A stretch of DNA of 64,000 nt from Rhynchopus sp. YZ270_cl-10 (lineage: Eukaryota > Euglenozoa > Diplonemea > Diplonemida > Diplonemidae): assembly GCA_964035575.1 (NCBI GenBank), contig OZ037930.1:1033287-1097286 (forward strand), in the 5' to 3' direction. Under the pieces are notes generated by a model that was not told the DNA's origin, did no database searches, and worked only from the letters and a program-made list of their open reading frames with translations. Position numbers and translations under genes: made by a program. Below are positions 50,039-63,300 of the stretch, piece by piece (position 1 is the first letter of the stretch; every line of letters starts with the position of its first letter).

Positions 50039-51051
50039 ATTGCCTATGTGGGTGCCTCGTTTCATAAGAAAGAGGCAACCCTGAGTGGAGGCACGCATAA
50101 GACAAGAATGCACGTATCCAGCGAAGAGTTTTTCAATAGCACATAGTGCATAACCCAGACTGCAGAACACAGTTCCAAGAAAACAAAGTTTTGCAGCCTT
50201 CTATCATACCATACCAGGCAGCCGTTAGTACTTTGCAAAGAAACGTCGGATGTTTTATTCTGACAAAAAAACACAAGAATTCTTATACTTTTGTTTCTCG
50301 TTTTTACCGATTTTTTCCGATGTTTTCCCCGATTTTCCGACTTCTTTCCCCCCAAGAAATGTATCTCGCTTCAGTTTTATTGAAACCAGGCTTCCAAAGG
50401 TGACACACGTAACATGAACAAGCATGTGTCCCATGAGGTCTATTCATCAAGAGTTGTTTCTTCCTTTTAGCTGCACACTTACTCTCCATCCGTTGCGACT
50501 TCAGCCTCATTAGATGTGCAACCCGTATGGACGTGACGGGGTGGTGTGATGTGGCATGCTGTTTTGGCAGGCTCACGTCACCAAAGGCACATATCCTACT
50601 CGGCTGTGGTCCTGCGATACGTGACAGTGTTTTTCAACTTTCTTTTGCAAACGATTACTTTGTGCTTGCGTGGTTTGTGTCATTACTTTTTTTCTTTGCA
50701 AAACAAACAACAAAAAACGAAGTGTTGTCCTCTTCACTGACAGTTCAGACGCAACTCTTACCGGTGTCTTCAGTCCAAAACGAAACAAAAGGAGGACATG
50801 AAAAGGACACAATATCACACCTGAGATCGTTGTTGTCGTAGTTGGTACAAGCAGCGGCACAACCCCTTCTCCCTTCCCCTTCTCCCTTGCGACTTGTTAT
50901 AAACTGCTTTTACCACCCCCCAATACAATGTTCTTTAGGACTACCCGATTCACTTTTTTTTCTTTGAGTAAAGTTCGTTCGAAGTCTCTCCCCTTTAAAA
51001 GGAATCCTCTTCGCGAAGCGATCTTTTTGTCCAACACAAGTTGTTTTCAAG

Positions 51052-51088
51052 AAAGGTGACTAAGCACAAGGGGCTTGTTGTCATCTTA
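51052..51088 (+). repeat. A stem-loop, copy 13
   Basis: aaaggtgactaagcacaagg, ggcttgttgtcatctta. Confidence 0.75.
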
Positions 51089-51183
51089 CTAAACCCTTCC
51101 TCTCCCCATCCACCCTCTCCTTACCCCCTTTTTTGCGTCTTTTCTATTTTCTGTGAATAGAAAGTATGCAAATGAATTATTAT

Positions 51184-51955
51184 CAGGGCTTCCCACAATT
51201 TTAAAATGTGACGAATTCGTCATATGAGCATTTTTTTTTGGATTTCCGCGAAAATCGTCATATGACGAATTCGTCACGGGGGGTTTTTTCTTTGCCCTGA
51301 CCGAGTTTTAGTTAAGGCTTGCTGTAAACTCGGTCAGGCTGACCGAATTTTACCCCTTATATAATCCCCTGATCAACCCGGTAGGGGGTGATGGGGAATT
51401 TTTTGAGATACCATCGAGCCGGACTCAATTGGTCAAACGTCGAAGGAAAAGGAAGCATGCAGCATGGCGAAAGGAAAAAAGTAGCGTACCGTGCGCCTGC
51501 GGCGCAAGCTTGCAACACCCTTCCCATGACATAGTTTGGCAGTAAAAATGTGCAATTTTAAGCGTATTTTTTTGAAATGTTGCGTACCGTGGCTTCGCCT
51601 GGAACCTTTGGGTGACATGCCGCCATTTCTTTTGTAAATGTACTGAGGTTACTGATAATTCGTGCACCATGTGTGCCTGGTGCAAATATCAATGAAGTGC
51701 CGAACTCCGCCGTTGGATCACCGAGGAACTCTCACATTCCGCCGGAGGCCCCCTTTTTTTTTTCTTTCCAAAATCCCGATCGCGATCGTGATTTAGAAAA
51801 AAGCATGTCTTCTTCTCAAAAAAAAAAAAAAATGCTGTGTTTGTCACTCTGTGGCCGCTTTCATGGGGAGAATTTTTTTTTTTTTTTTTGACCCTTAAAA
51901 AAATTGCTGTTTTCGTCATCATATTTTTGAGATTTTACGATTGTGGGAAGGCCTG
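51184..51955. mobile_element. Non-autonomous hAT-like DNA element
   Basis: 772 bp with terminal inverted repeats CAGGGCTTCCCACAAT and ATTGTGGGAAGGCCTG, flanked by an 8-bp direct repeat attattat (51176-51183 and 51956-51963). CAGGG-type ends and 8-bp duplications are hAT traits. The duplication lies in ATT-rich DNA, which weakens it a little. The interior has subterminal palindromes (tgacgaattcgtca twice; gaccgagttt / aaactcggtc) and no transposase. Confidence 0.7.
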
Positions 51956-52286
51956 ATTATTATTATTATTTTTTTTTTTTTTTTTTTGCATGTTCCAACA
52001 TCTTTGCTTTTGGGAAAGCCAGAGCAAATCAGCGAAACTCGATACATTTATATTTCTATAACTTTCCTTCCCGACCTCCGCACCACACCACAGGGGGGGT
52101 TTTTACGCGGAAGCGTGGGGGGCAAGTACACTGGTCTCCTCCTTTTGCATCTGCTTGCAGCACAACGTTCCGTATTCACACCCCACTTAGAACCGATGTG
52201 GGGAGTAAGGACATTGTGTGTTCACTCTTTTAGGCTGTCTGTGCACAGAGAGTGCTCTTTATCTTTCAAATGCTCTTTTAGGTCAT

Positions 52287-52335
52287 AGGTGACTAAGCAG
52301 ACGAGAGGCTTAGGTTCATCGTTACAAACTTGTCT
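52287..52335 (+). repeat. A stem-loop, copy 14
   Basis: aggtgactaagcagacgaga, ggcttaggttcatcgttaca, aacttgtc. Confidence 0.88.
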
Positions 52336-52439
52336 TCTTTTAGTGCAGCCTTCAGCGTATGTGTTGTTGTAGTCAAATATCACATACTTTTTCCACTGCC
52401 CATGAATACCCACCACCACCCCACCCATCTTTCTTTTTG

Positions 52440-52482
52440 AAGGTGACCAAGCATGATGGGGCTGAGGGTCATCTTATGAACT
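52440..52482 (+). repeat. A stem-loop, copy 15
   Basis: aaggtgaccaagcatgatgg, ggctgagggtcatcttatga, actt. Paired changes (ctaagc to ccaagc, gcttag to gctgag) largely keep the stem. Confidence 0.8.
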
Positions 52483-53239
52483 TATCTTTGTCTTCATTTT
52501 GTCGTATTTGTCCACAAGTTGGATTTTTTTTTTATAGCTCTCGTGTTAAGTGTTGCATCTTGTGCAGGCCATTGGGGTCGACGCTAGTGTGTGGTTACAC
52601 TACATTTGATGGAACAGCAGCGAAATGAGACTCACTAATGCCAAGTTTCAAGAGGGGGAAGAAAAGACGAGAAAAGACAGTACCGCACTTTTTTTTGAAT
52701 GTGTGCTAAATGGGTCACATCAGCGGTGCTGCCCTTTTGTTTGTTTTCCAGTTCTCTTGATGTTGGTTGGACTTTCGCTGTTGGCTGTTGAGTGTTCTGT
52801 TTTTGACGACTGGTTTGCACAACACTGCACTGTAGGGAACACATGTAAAACGATGACAGAAACGAAGTCAAAGTCTATGGTGGTAAAACACCACATCCCC
52901 GTGTTGCCCACAGCCCTCCAAGCCCCACTCTCTCTCCCTCTTTCTCTCCGAATGAGGATATCTTCAATAAAAAAACAATGTGTCCACCTCACTGCTTTTC
53001 TTCTTTTGTCTCCTCAGTTGTGTGTCCCGTCCCCACCACCACCATGCCACCATACGTCCAAACGGCCTCCTTCCATGGTGAGAGAGCAATGGACTGGCAG
53101 GCGTACCACTTCGAGGAGTTGTGTTTTCCTTAAACAACACAACAGCCCACCATGAAGAGATAGCCTGTGTGGAGCGTCCTCTCTCAACACAACACAACAC
53201 CTGCAATCAGACACAATACACAAAACACCACACCACAAT

Positions 53240-53692
53240 ATGTCGAACACGTACCTGAACACCGTTGCAGGAGTGACTGGGTTTCTCGGACTGAAGCTTG
53301 CCGTGACACACCTTCTCACGATCCGCACCCGCCTGCTGACGTCGTCGTACAAAGTGGGTGAGGACAGCACAGACATCCCTGCCCCTCTGGTGGCGCTGTT
53401 CAAGGTGCTGCTTGGTGCCTACGGACCCCCGCAGGACATGGCAAGGCTGCAGGGGTGTGTGTCGAACTCGCTTGAGAACGAGCCGCAGCTGCTTGCCATG
53501 GCACTGCTGCTTGGCCTCTCCGGGAAGGCGAACGACACAGACGTGCTTCTGCTGAAGGTCTTCGCAGCCATGCGTTTCATCCACTTTGTCACGTACCTGC
53601 TTGCGGTCCAGCCGTTCCGCGCACTGTCCTTCGTGTCTGGGCTGACTGTGAACCTGTTCTTCGGTGCAAGGCTGACTGCACTCCTTCTCTGA
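53240..53692 (+). CDS. MAPEG-family protein, microsomal glutathione S-transferase 1-like
   Basis: A single exon of 150 residues with four predicted spans. MAPEG enzymes conjugate glutathione or reduce lipid peroxides in ER membranes. The pattern follows MGST1/PGES: a first span (GVTGFLGLKLAVTHLL), a cytosolic loop, then NSLENEPQLLAMALLLGL (MGST1 NDLENIIPFLGIGLLY, with the family Glu-Asn), AMRFIHFVTYLLAVQPFRAL (MGST1 ARIYHTIAYL...NRAL) and a final span. Length matches MGST1 (about 155). The leader is unusually A/C-rich (acacaacacaacacctgc). The exact reaction cannot be told from sequence. Confidence 0.85.
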   Translation: MSNTYLNTVAGVTGFLGLKLAVTHLLTIRTRLLTSSYKVGEDSTDIPAPLVALFKVLLGAYGPPQDMARLQGCVSNSLENEPQLLAMALLLGLSGKANDTDVLLLKVFAAMRFIHFVTYLLAVQPFRALSFVSGLTVNLFFGARLTALLL

Positions 53693-54325
53693 TGTGCTGG
53701 GGCGGAGGTAGGCTGGGATGTTTCAAGCCTTCGTTCGTTTCCTTGCAAGTAAGTGTTGTGGGTTGAGAAACGGAACAAATAATGCCACACGTTTGATCTT
53801 CTGATGTCAAGTCTTCTCTTTCCTTGTCCTTGGTATAGAGTTGGCAGAGCTCAGTTTGATTCTGATTCAGATTTTCATTTTTCATTTTTCCCTTTTCTAT
53901 CTCGTTATTTGGACCTTGTTGTATTTGCTCTCTAACTTGGCAACGCAACTACTCTCCATGGTCCATGGGTTGGGGTTCGGGTTGAGACTTCAGAGGACGG
54001 GCAAGAGCGGCTCTCAGGGTTATCTCGAGCTATAGTTCCTGCATTTGCTAGTGTTCTTCAGTCTTAGTGTTTTATTGTTTGGAAGAGAAGAGTGAACACA
54101 ACAGTAAAGACACCACACGTGCTGCAAGCATTTGTCATGCCCCACATACCTCTCCTCACACACAGCACCACCCAACACAACACAGGAGAAACTATTTTCT
54201 GATTTTTACACATAAAGTTCTACACTTACACAAAAACAAGTAAACGAGAGAGAGGCCGTGAGAGCGTGTGGCTGAACGGGAAGGGAAACCTGAGACCGCA
54301 AGAGAGCTCGGGTTCTCGCAAGAGA
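53693..54325. other. Intergenic DNA and leader of the giant gene
   Basis: No gene seen. It contains an A/C-rich stretch at 54090-54190 and a purine-rich leader just before the ATG at 54326. Confidence 0.55.
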
Positions 54326-57300
54326 ATGGGAAGAACAGGGCCTAGCGCCCTTGTGGGGGTGGCCCTGCTCGGGGTTGCCCTTGTTGGGCATGTTGGAGAA
54401 GCTGCAAACACAAAGACGGTGACGTACACAATGTCGAAGTCGAAGTCGCGCAGTCTGTCAACCTCGAAGTCAGCGTCTGTGTCGCTGTCGCTGCCGACGG
54501 GGTCGATGTCGTACTCGCTGCCGTCTGGGACAGCGTCGTCGTCACTGTCGCTGCCGACAGGATCAATGTCGTTCTCACTGCCGTCTGGAACAGCATCCTT
54601 CTCAGGGTCGCTGTCGAAGTCGAAATCGGCGTCCGTGTCGCTGTCGCTGCCAACGGGGACGGCGTCGGCGTCTGGGTCGCTGTCGAAGTCTCTGTCGCTG
54701 TCGACGTCGCTGACGCAGTCGCTGTCGAAGACAGTGTCGCTGACACACTCGCTCGGGTCGTACAACAACTACACGATGGGGATGTACCACGGTGCCACAC
54801 TGCGGGAGGGTGACGAGTTCCGTGTGCGTGTGCAGACGGTGCTGCAGACACCGGACGGGACGAAGCGTGTGGAGTACGCACTGAACTCGACGGCTGCGGC
54901 GCAGTTTGACGTGCGCATGTACACGTGGGACTCGACGAAGGACATCCGGTGCGAGTACACAAGCGCAACGCCGCTGGCACAGACGACGGAGTACGGGATG
55001 TCTATGGCGGACAGTGCGGCAGGGGACCGGTTTGTGTCGTCTGCTCACGCAACGTTTGTGGCACCGCCGTCGACAACGACGTTTGTTGTGTGCTTCAAGC
55101 ACGTGCTGGACTCGCGTTTGTTTGACAAGGAGACGCAGGCTGAGTTCGGGCAGTGGAAGATGCTTGTGCTCGGGAACGGGGAGTACAAGTTCACACCGCA
55201 GGCAGCGAAGCTGTGGTACTACCTGCCCGACGCGACGCTGGGGCAGTACGCAGTGGTGCAGCTGCTGTCGGCGCAGGCGAACTTCAACTTCACGTACGCG
55301 CCGAGCGGGTGTGCGACGGCTGAGTTCAAGTGTGCGGACGGGGACAACCTGAAGATTGTGAAGCAGGGGGACCCGTGCACGTACGAGTACCAGACGTTTG
55401 GGCTGCCGTACTACGGGACGAACTACGTGGACGCGGCAGGGACGTGGCAGGGCGAGGGGACGCGTGGGCTGCTGGAGGGTGCGACTGCGGGCGGTGTGGG
55501 TGTGTTTGGGACGCCGTACGCAAACCCGCTGGTGGACTCGTGGTCGTCGAGCGGGACGTACTACGCACAGAACTCGACGGTGACGCCGATGTGGTCGGAG
55601 GCGATGGTGTACGTGCGTCTGCCGCAGACGGCGGCGAAGTACGACATTTGCTACTCGTCGAGGCAGGAGCGTGCGGAGGTGTCGAACCTGAACAGCACGA
55701 ACGCAACTGCACCCGTGTGGCGGAAGCTGTACCGCTGCACGTCGCCGTCAGCGTGTGCGTCGAACTCGGCGAACCTGTACTTCACGGCCGTGGTGGAGCC
55801 TGTCGGGTGGTCGATGGTGGACATGACGCCCGGGACGTGGGGGGAGATTGTGTTTGACGACAGCGGTGCCGGGGCGCTGAACAACCTGCCGGCGTCGAGC
55901 ACAGTGGCGGTAAGTGCGCCGCAGGCGTCTGGGGCGGACCCGATGGTGATGACGACGAGTGCGAACTACTGGGCGCCGTCTGGGGGCGACTACTTCCGTA
56001 TTGTGGCGGCTGCGTCGCTGGCAGAGGCACAGACGGACGGACGTGCGCACCCGTGGCCGACAGCAGCGAAGACAGGGTCGCAGCCGCTGGCAGGGTGCTG
56101 GTCGCGTGCGCTGGACACAGCGTCGTCGTCGTCGCAGGGAGGCTTCGTGGAGGAGGAGACGCCGTACCCGATTGGGTCGCGCAACCTTGTTGGGGACCCG
56201 ACGGCGTCTGGGGCGGCGGACGCGACGGGCGGTGTGGCGGTGACGGTGTCGACGCTGTACGTGCCGGCGACGCGGTACTCGCAGTGGTATGTGTGCTACC
56301 GGAAGACGTGCACGTACAGCGGGGCGACGTGCACGAAGAACTCGGGGATGCGCGTGCTGCCGTTCCACAAGGGCGGGACCGGGTCGCTGCCCGTGCGCTG
56401 GACACACCTGAACGACTCGTACCTGCCGGGGACGACGTCGACGGCAGCACACCCGCTTGTGCCGGACTACATTGTGAATCAGGACGCGGCGGGCGCACCG
56501 GCGTACCCTGCGTGGGCGACGTGGTACATGAACGACACGCGCACGGGGACGTGGGGACCGCTTGTGGTTGAGACAGTGAACGCGACGGCACCAATGGGGG
56601 TGGACACGCGTGCGTGGAACTTCGGGCGCACGTACGCGACAGGCGACCGCGTGGGGCAGACTGTGGGGAGTGTGCTGCGCCTGGTGCAGGCGGGCAAGCC
56701 GTGTGACTACGCGTCGTTCCGCCCGATCCCCTCTGTGGGGTCGGAGAACAAAGACGGTGGTATGGTGGAGTGCAACAACGCCGGGGCCGAGACGGACAAG
56801 ACGGCGTGTGCAGGGTCGATGTCGGACGTGGCGGCGTCGTCGAACGCGGCGTACTACATCACCGTCCCGGACATCACAAACTACATTGTGTGCCACAGAA
56901 ACCGCTTCTTCAACTGGGTTGCGCTGTCGCCGTCGGGTACGACAGGGGCGTGGAACGACAAGACGAAGCCGATGCCGGACAGCGTGCTGGAGCGTGGGGC
57001 GTGGGTGTCGCCGTCGTCGTACTTCACACCGACGACGTCTGCCCTGACGTCGCTGTCGCTGTCTGCGGTGGAGATGCGTGCAGGGATGGAGGCGCTGTTC
57101 CTTGTCACGGACGCAACGGTGTCGCTGCAGGTGGGTCCGCGGAAGGCGTGTGCAGGGGGCTGCCCGGCGTCCGGGGACGTGCTGCGCCTTGTGGCGGCGG
57201 ACAAGAACTGCGACATCAACCCGTACAACTGGAACATGGGGAAGCTGGCAGACGCACACCTGTCGCTGATCTGCAACGTGACTGGTGCGGGGTCGATTGC

Positions 57301-60300
57301 GCAGTCTGGGCTGTACTACGACTCGGCGTCGGTGCGCGCCTGTGCGCTGGCGGGGCCGACACAGACGATGTGCCAGAACGCAACGTGCAACTCGACAGAA
57401 CCTCACCTGGCGGAGCTGGCGGCGAAGACGCCCGACATTTATGACGACATTGTGCCACACGACCACACGTACACGGGTGGGCACGCGACGGTGGCGGCTG
57501 TGGTGGTGATGCCTCCGCACATCACGACGTCGAACGGGCCGAACTTCTACAAGGTGTGCTACAAGCAGGCGGGGATGGACAACTGGGCCGTGTTCAACGA
57601 GACCTGGGAGGTGAAGCCTGCGCCGGCAATGAAGGTGTCGCCGGCACGCATCAGCGAGGTGCTGCTGGGTGGGGAGCTGAAGCGGTTCCGCGTGCAGCTG
57701 ACGACGGGGACGCTGGCTGTGACGGACAACAACGGGACGATTACGGCGGACTTCTCGCTGTACGCGAAGCTGGTGCCCTTCAGCACGATGGAGCAGAACC
57801 GCTACTGCCAGAACCAGGCCGGGAGCTCGGAGGGGGAGATCTACTCTGCGGCAACGTCGAAGTTCAACCTGCTGACGGACGGGGCCAACAACACCGTCGA
57901 CTTCTACCTGACGGTGCCGCACACGCCGGGGAACTACTCGCTGTGCGTACAGCTGCGTCAGTCGTCTGAGGACTGGATGTCGTGGTGGCGCCCGGGGTCT
58001 GCGGACGCGAACGCGTACGACTACAAGGTGATTGACAACGGGGTGCGTTGGTACGTGACGCCCGGGAACCAGCCGACGAACCAGGGACTGTCGAAGGTGC
58101 AGTTCCTGCGGTGTGCACCGACAGTTAACCACACGTGCTCGCCGGCAGCAAGCCAGGACGTGTTTGACACGAACCCCGGAAAGGACGCAGCGAAGATTGT
58201 GGCCGTGGGGTCTGCGTGCCACGACGGGTCGACGAACCTGACGCAGTGGGGAACGTCTGTGCACGTGTGGACGGAGCCCGGGGCAACGGCGTCGGCGCTC
58301 GGGATGACGGACCTGGGGCCGGCGGACGGGCCTAGCGACGTGGCGGAGCTGCGTACGGTGCTGCCTGCGGCGACGAACGACGCGCGCACGCAGTACAAGG
58401 TGTGCATTCGCACGGTGTTCCTGCAGGGCGGGCTGGGCGGGACGGCACTGAAGGCACGCTGGGTGGAGGTGCAGGAGGCTCAGGGGCTCAGCGGGCAGCA
58501 CCTGGTGCAGGCGGCGACGGGGCGTGCCGGGTTCCGCACAGAGATGGGGCTTGTGAAGTCGTGGACGCTGAACGCGGCGCTGCGGCCTGCGGTGAGCCTG
58601 TACTCGTCGGAGGCGAAGGCGGATGCGACTGCGCTTGCGGGTGTGTCGACACAGTATGTGGCGGACGTGACGGCAGCGACGGCGACTGCGACGGACGGGT
58701 TTGTCTTCAACACGTACAGCAGCACGGCGTCGAACACAGAGCTGCAGGCACAGAACATCTTCAAGCTTGTGATGTCGAAGACCCCTGTCGGGCGTCTCCC
58801 GAAGGACCCGAGCACAGAGGCGACGTGGGGGACGCTGTCGAACTGGGCCGGGTCCGGTGTCGGGGTGGACTGCATGTCGCCGGCCGCGGTGTCGAACGTG
58901 GGGACGTGCACGGACAACGACACGACGAGCGGGACGCCGTTCTGCCCGTACCTCGCGTCGACGACGTCGGGGACGTCGATTGGGGCGTACTTCCACATCC
59001 CGCTGGACCCGGGGAGCTACCAGGTGTGCTACAAGGTGAACCACACAAGCCTGACAGTGGCAAACCCGTGGCTGCGTCTGGCGTCGAGCAGCGAGGGGGA
59101 CTACCTGCTGCACTCGCACCCGGCGTTCCTGGAGATGATTGTAGGGTCTGCGCAGGCAAACATGTCTGTGTTCGACCTGCGGACGATGGAGAGCACGTGG
59201 GACACGACTGGGGAGCAGGTGTCTGTGTCGTCGTGGTGCGGGACTTCGAGCGGGGTGAACTGCACGGCGCTGAACGGGGCCTCCGGGTTCACAACCGACC
59301 TGGTGACGATTGCGAACGACACGCAGGTGTGCCCGACGCCGTCGACTGTGGCGGGGAGCGCGACCGGGGCACCGGAGTGGTTCCAGCTGGTGCGGACAAC
59401 AAACGCGTCGGCAATGGTGGCAGACACGTGGGGCACGACGACGGCATCGGCGTTTGCGCTGCCGCCTGCGCTGTACCCGGCCACGTCTGGGCAGTACAAG
59501 ATCTGTGTGTTCAAGGCTGGGGAGGCGACGGCGACGGCAATGGGGAACGCGTCGGCGAAGCAGGTGACGAAGAAGGGTGTGGTGTACCAGCTGTACAACC
59601 GCGGGCTGAAGAAGTACGGAGGCGGGAGCGGGTACTGGCGCGACTCGAACATCCCGCCGTCGCAGCTGACGGTGACGTCGACACTGGCGTTCAACTCGTC
59701 GCTGCGCTTCATGCAGTTCACAACGGCGACGACGCTCGAGACGCTGTACGGGGCGTCGGCGGTGAGTGCGGCGTCTGTGACGGACGCGACAACGGGGATG
59801 GTGTCGCGCACGCCGCTGCTGACGTCTGGGGCGGTGGTTGTGTACGACGTGCAGGTGGCGACGAAGGACAAGCTGCCTGTGCCGTTTGGGTCGTTCCCGC
59901 TGGTGGTGAAGCGGTGTGCGCAGGCGACGGCGTTCGCAGGGCTCGAGTGCGTGGCGGCATCGCAGGTGGATCCGACTGTGTCGCCGGGCCCGTTCACGGT
60001 GTGGGCGATTGGGGGCGCGTGCAAGCAGGCGAACGCCACACAGTATGGGTGGGAGCGGAACGGCCTGCGCCAGTTCACCCAGTCTGGGCAGGTGCGTCTG
60101 TCGCTGCAGTACCGGTCTGCGTGCCCGGCGGGGGAGTTCGGGTGCGGGGTGCGGTTTGAGGCTACGACGCAGAGCGGGGTGCAGCTGCTGTCGCCTGCGC
60201 AGTGGGTGAACGTGGCGGCCAAGGCACCGAACGGTGTGGCGCTGGACGGGAACGAGCCGAACACCGCGTTCAAGGGGACGGCGATGAAGACGACCGGGTG

Positions 60301-63300
60301 TGCCACGACGGGGGTGACGACGTGCTACCTGAAGAAGTGTGTGCACGGACTGCCATGCACGCTGAGCCTGCAGGCACGCCGGGACGGGCCGAGCGAGTTT
60401 GCGGCGAACGGGACGGTGCAGGTGCTGTACGCGCAGGACGACTACGGCGCGAACTACTCTGCGTCTGCTGCACCGCCGCAGGTGGCAACAGCCCTCGGAT
60501 CGACGGTGGGGTCGCAGCCGCTGCTCCCGGCGGAGGTGTGGGGGCTTGGCGGGACGGCGTCGTACACCTTCACGCCGAAGCTGAAGGACGGAGCACTGGC
60601 ATCGACCACGGTGTACCTGAACGTGACGTACCAGGGGGTGACGACGGGCGGGGCGGTGCACCTGTCGTGGACGCGCTTTGTGGTTGAGGTGTCGCGGGCG
60701 GTGCTGGCGGCAGTGGACCCTGTGCGTGTGGACCCGTGGGACGTGGCGGGCGGGCTTGCGGCGACGCGCTCGCCGTCGCCTGCGTTTATCGGGACCATGA
60801 CGGCGGCGACGGCGTCTGTGGCGGGGAGCATCACTGCCGTGTCCGGGTCGTACCTCGAGGCCCTTGTGCCGTACCAGCTGACGTACGTGCCGCGTGACGC
60901 ATCGCTGAAGGCACTGCCAAAGGTGTGGGGTGCGCTGTCCGGATGGAAGGTGACGGCGACGGTAGGGACGGCAACGACAGACAACATGGTGCTGTACAGC
61001 AGGTACCCGGACGAGACCTTTGTGACGGCCCCGCAGATCCTGTCGAAGGCGGCGCTTATGGAGACCATCGGGAACGCGTTTTCGTTTGCCTTCGTGTTCC
61101 GTGTGTACGTTGTGGACAACGCGTGCTCGCGGTTCTCGTCGGCGGGTGGGTGCACGCTTGTCTTCACCTTCTCAGACGGGACCAACACTGTGAAGGCGAA
61201 CGTGGTGACACCTGTGCGCGTGCCCGCAAGCACCGTCGAGGTGACGCCTGCAGCGGCCTCCGGGACTGTGCGCGAGGGGATCTCGGTGGCGGTGCGGCCC
61301 GGGTCGTACATTGCGGCGCCGAGCACAGGGGCACAGACCTTCGTGTACGACGACTTCCACTACGGGGAGGTGTTTGCGCTGCTGGACGGGCCTGGTCCGA
61401 CTGACGGGGCATCGAACCGGGACAAGCTGCGCATGACACCGGACGCAACAAACTGGGTGGCGGGGCAGTGTGCTTACAGCAGCCCAAGCGGGAAGGGGTG
61501 TCTTGTGGAGAAGTACCCGACGAAGACGCTTGCGGCGGCTGCGTCTGTGGCCGGGGCGACGGGGTCGTGGGGTGCACAGTGGACGATGCGCCCGCACGTG
61601 CCGTGCAACCGGTGTGCGTTCACGTTCCACACAACCTGGGGCGCAGGGCCGGACTCGTCTGAGTACGCGGCGGACGGGACGCAGCGCGGGACAACTACAC
61701 TGACGTGGACGGAGGAGGCTGTGACACTCGAGTGCTCGTCGGCGGCGGTGCAGATCACGACCGGGGCGGTGATGTCGGACGAGTTTGCGTTGACAGTGTC
61801 GGCGGGGGTGACCGGGATGACTGGGACGAACGCAGTGTACCCGCGCTGGTGGGTGATGACGAACTCGAACACGTCTGTGACGCCTGCGGGGGTGTACCCG
61901 CTGTACAAGGTCGGGGAGACGAAGACGGCGTGGTGGTCGCAGATGGGTGCCCGCGCGAACATGGGGATGGCAGTCGCGAACTTCAGCCGCCTGTACTTCG
62001 ACAACACAACGGTGCCTGCACTCGGGGCGACGGCAGACGTGAAGGTTGTGTTCAGCGCAGTCGGGATCCGGTACGCGAGCGGGGCGCAGGCGGCGGCTGG
62101 GTCGCGCCCGACGGGGACGTCGGCGTACACGTGCACGTCTGCGGTGACGCTGTCGCAGCGTGAGGCGGCGGTGGCGGCGGCAGTGACAACAACGACGTCG
62201 ATCCAGCTTGTGTCTGTCGGGGGCGGGGTGACGTCGCTGTGCGCGTCTTCTGCGACGGGTGTGTGCACGGAATACACGGCCACTGTGAGCGAGTTCGGGG
62301 CGGGGATCACTGTGGACGTGAAGTTTGTGAACACGTCCTCGACGGGGACGGTTGTGGACGACACGTCGTCGCGCAACGTGACGGTGGCGCAGGCTGGTGG
62401 GGCCGGGTCGAGCCCGTCGGGGGCACCTGCGTGGACGTACGGTACGGAGGTGTGGACGAGTGGGACGATTGTGCTCGACTCTGCGTACAACCCGTCGTCG
62501 CTGGAGACGATTGGGACGAACACGTACACGTACGGGAACCTGACGGTGGTGGCGACGCGGACGCAGCCGGACGCAGCAGTGCTGGCAGTGGCGCCGCAGG
62601 GTGCCGGGTCGGTGACGCTCAAGTACTCCGGGACCGGGGCGCCTGCACGCAAGGCGATGTTCAAGGTGTGCGAGGCGGCGTGGGACGGGTCTGCGGAGGT
62701 GATGTCGACGGTGGCGAACCGGTGTGTGACAATCAGCCTGTGGATCACGCCGACGACGCAGACACGCGCCACGGTGTACGCGGTGGAGCCGGCGTCGCAG
62801 AGCTTCGTGCACGGGACGACGTCGGCGTGCGGGGCGGCGACGACAGCGACGTTCACGGTGGCGTCGTACTTCACCGTAGGGACAAGCACGACGCTGCGGT
62901 ACTGGGCGTACGACAGCCAGCTCGGGTACACGCTCACGGCAGGGACGCAGTACCTGCTTGAGTCTGGGGCGACGACGGCAGCGGCGTCGCTGATGAAGAA
63001 CAACTCGGTGACACGCGGGGCGGCCATCACGCACACAGTCGAGACGACTGGCCTGAAGGTGTCCTTCACGTTCTACGGGCGCGACAAGGTGACGACAAAC
63101 ACAACAGCGAGTGTGGCGGGGGCGGTGCAGTCGGACGTCGGGGGGACGATCACCGCAGTCGCAACAACGGCGCAGTACATGTGGGTGTCGGCGACGGAGA
63201 CGCTGTCGAAGTGGGAGGTGAACACAACGGTGAGCGTGGACGACGAGTGCCCGACGAAGCGCCGCCTGCAGACGTCGACGAGCAACTACAGGACGTACGG

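Larger units (their letters stand above)
50039..53239. other. Intergenic DNA with a hAT-like element and A repeats
   Basis: No supported gene. An open frame at 52625-53155 overlaps the MAPEG leader, is Pro/Ser-rich at its end and lacks codon bias. The last 100 bases before 53240 are A/C-rich, like other 5' leaders here. Confidence 0.5.

Noticed and set aside
52625-53155. 176-residue + strand frame before the MAPEG gene
   Set aside because: No domain, a low-complexity end, a T-run rich start, and it overlaps the A/C-rich leader of a real gene.
55748-60661. Open minus-strand frame of 1637 codons
   Set aside because: It lies exactly opposite the giant + strand gene. Its Arg/His-rich composition is the shadow of extreme codon bias (few codons whose complement is a stop). 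The + frame has a signal peptide and sensible composition.
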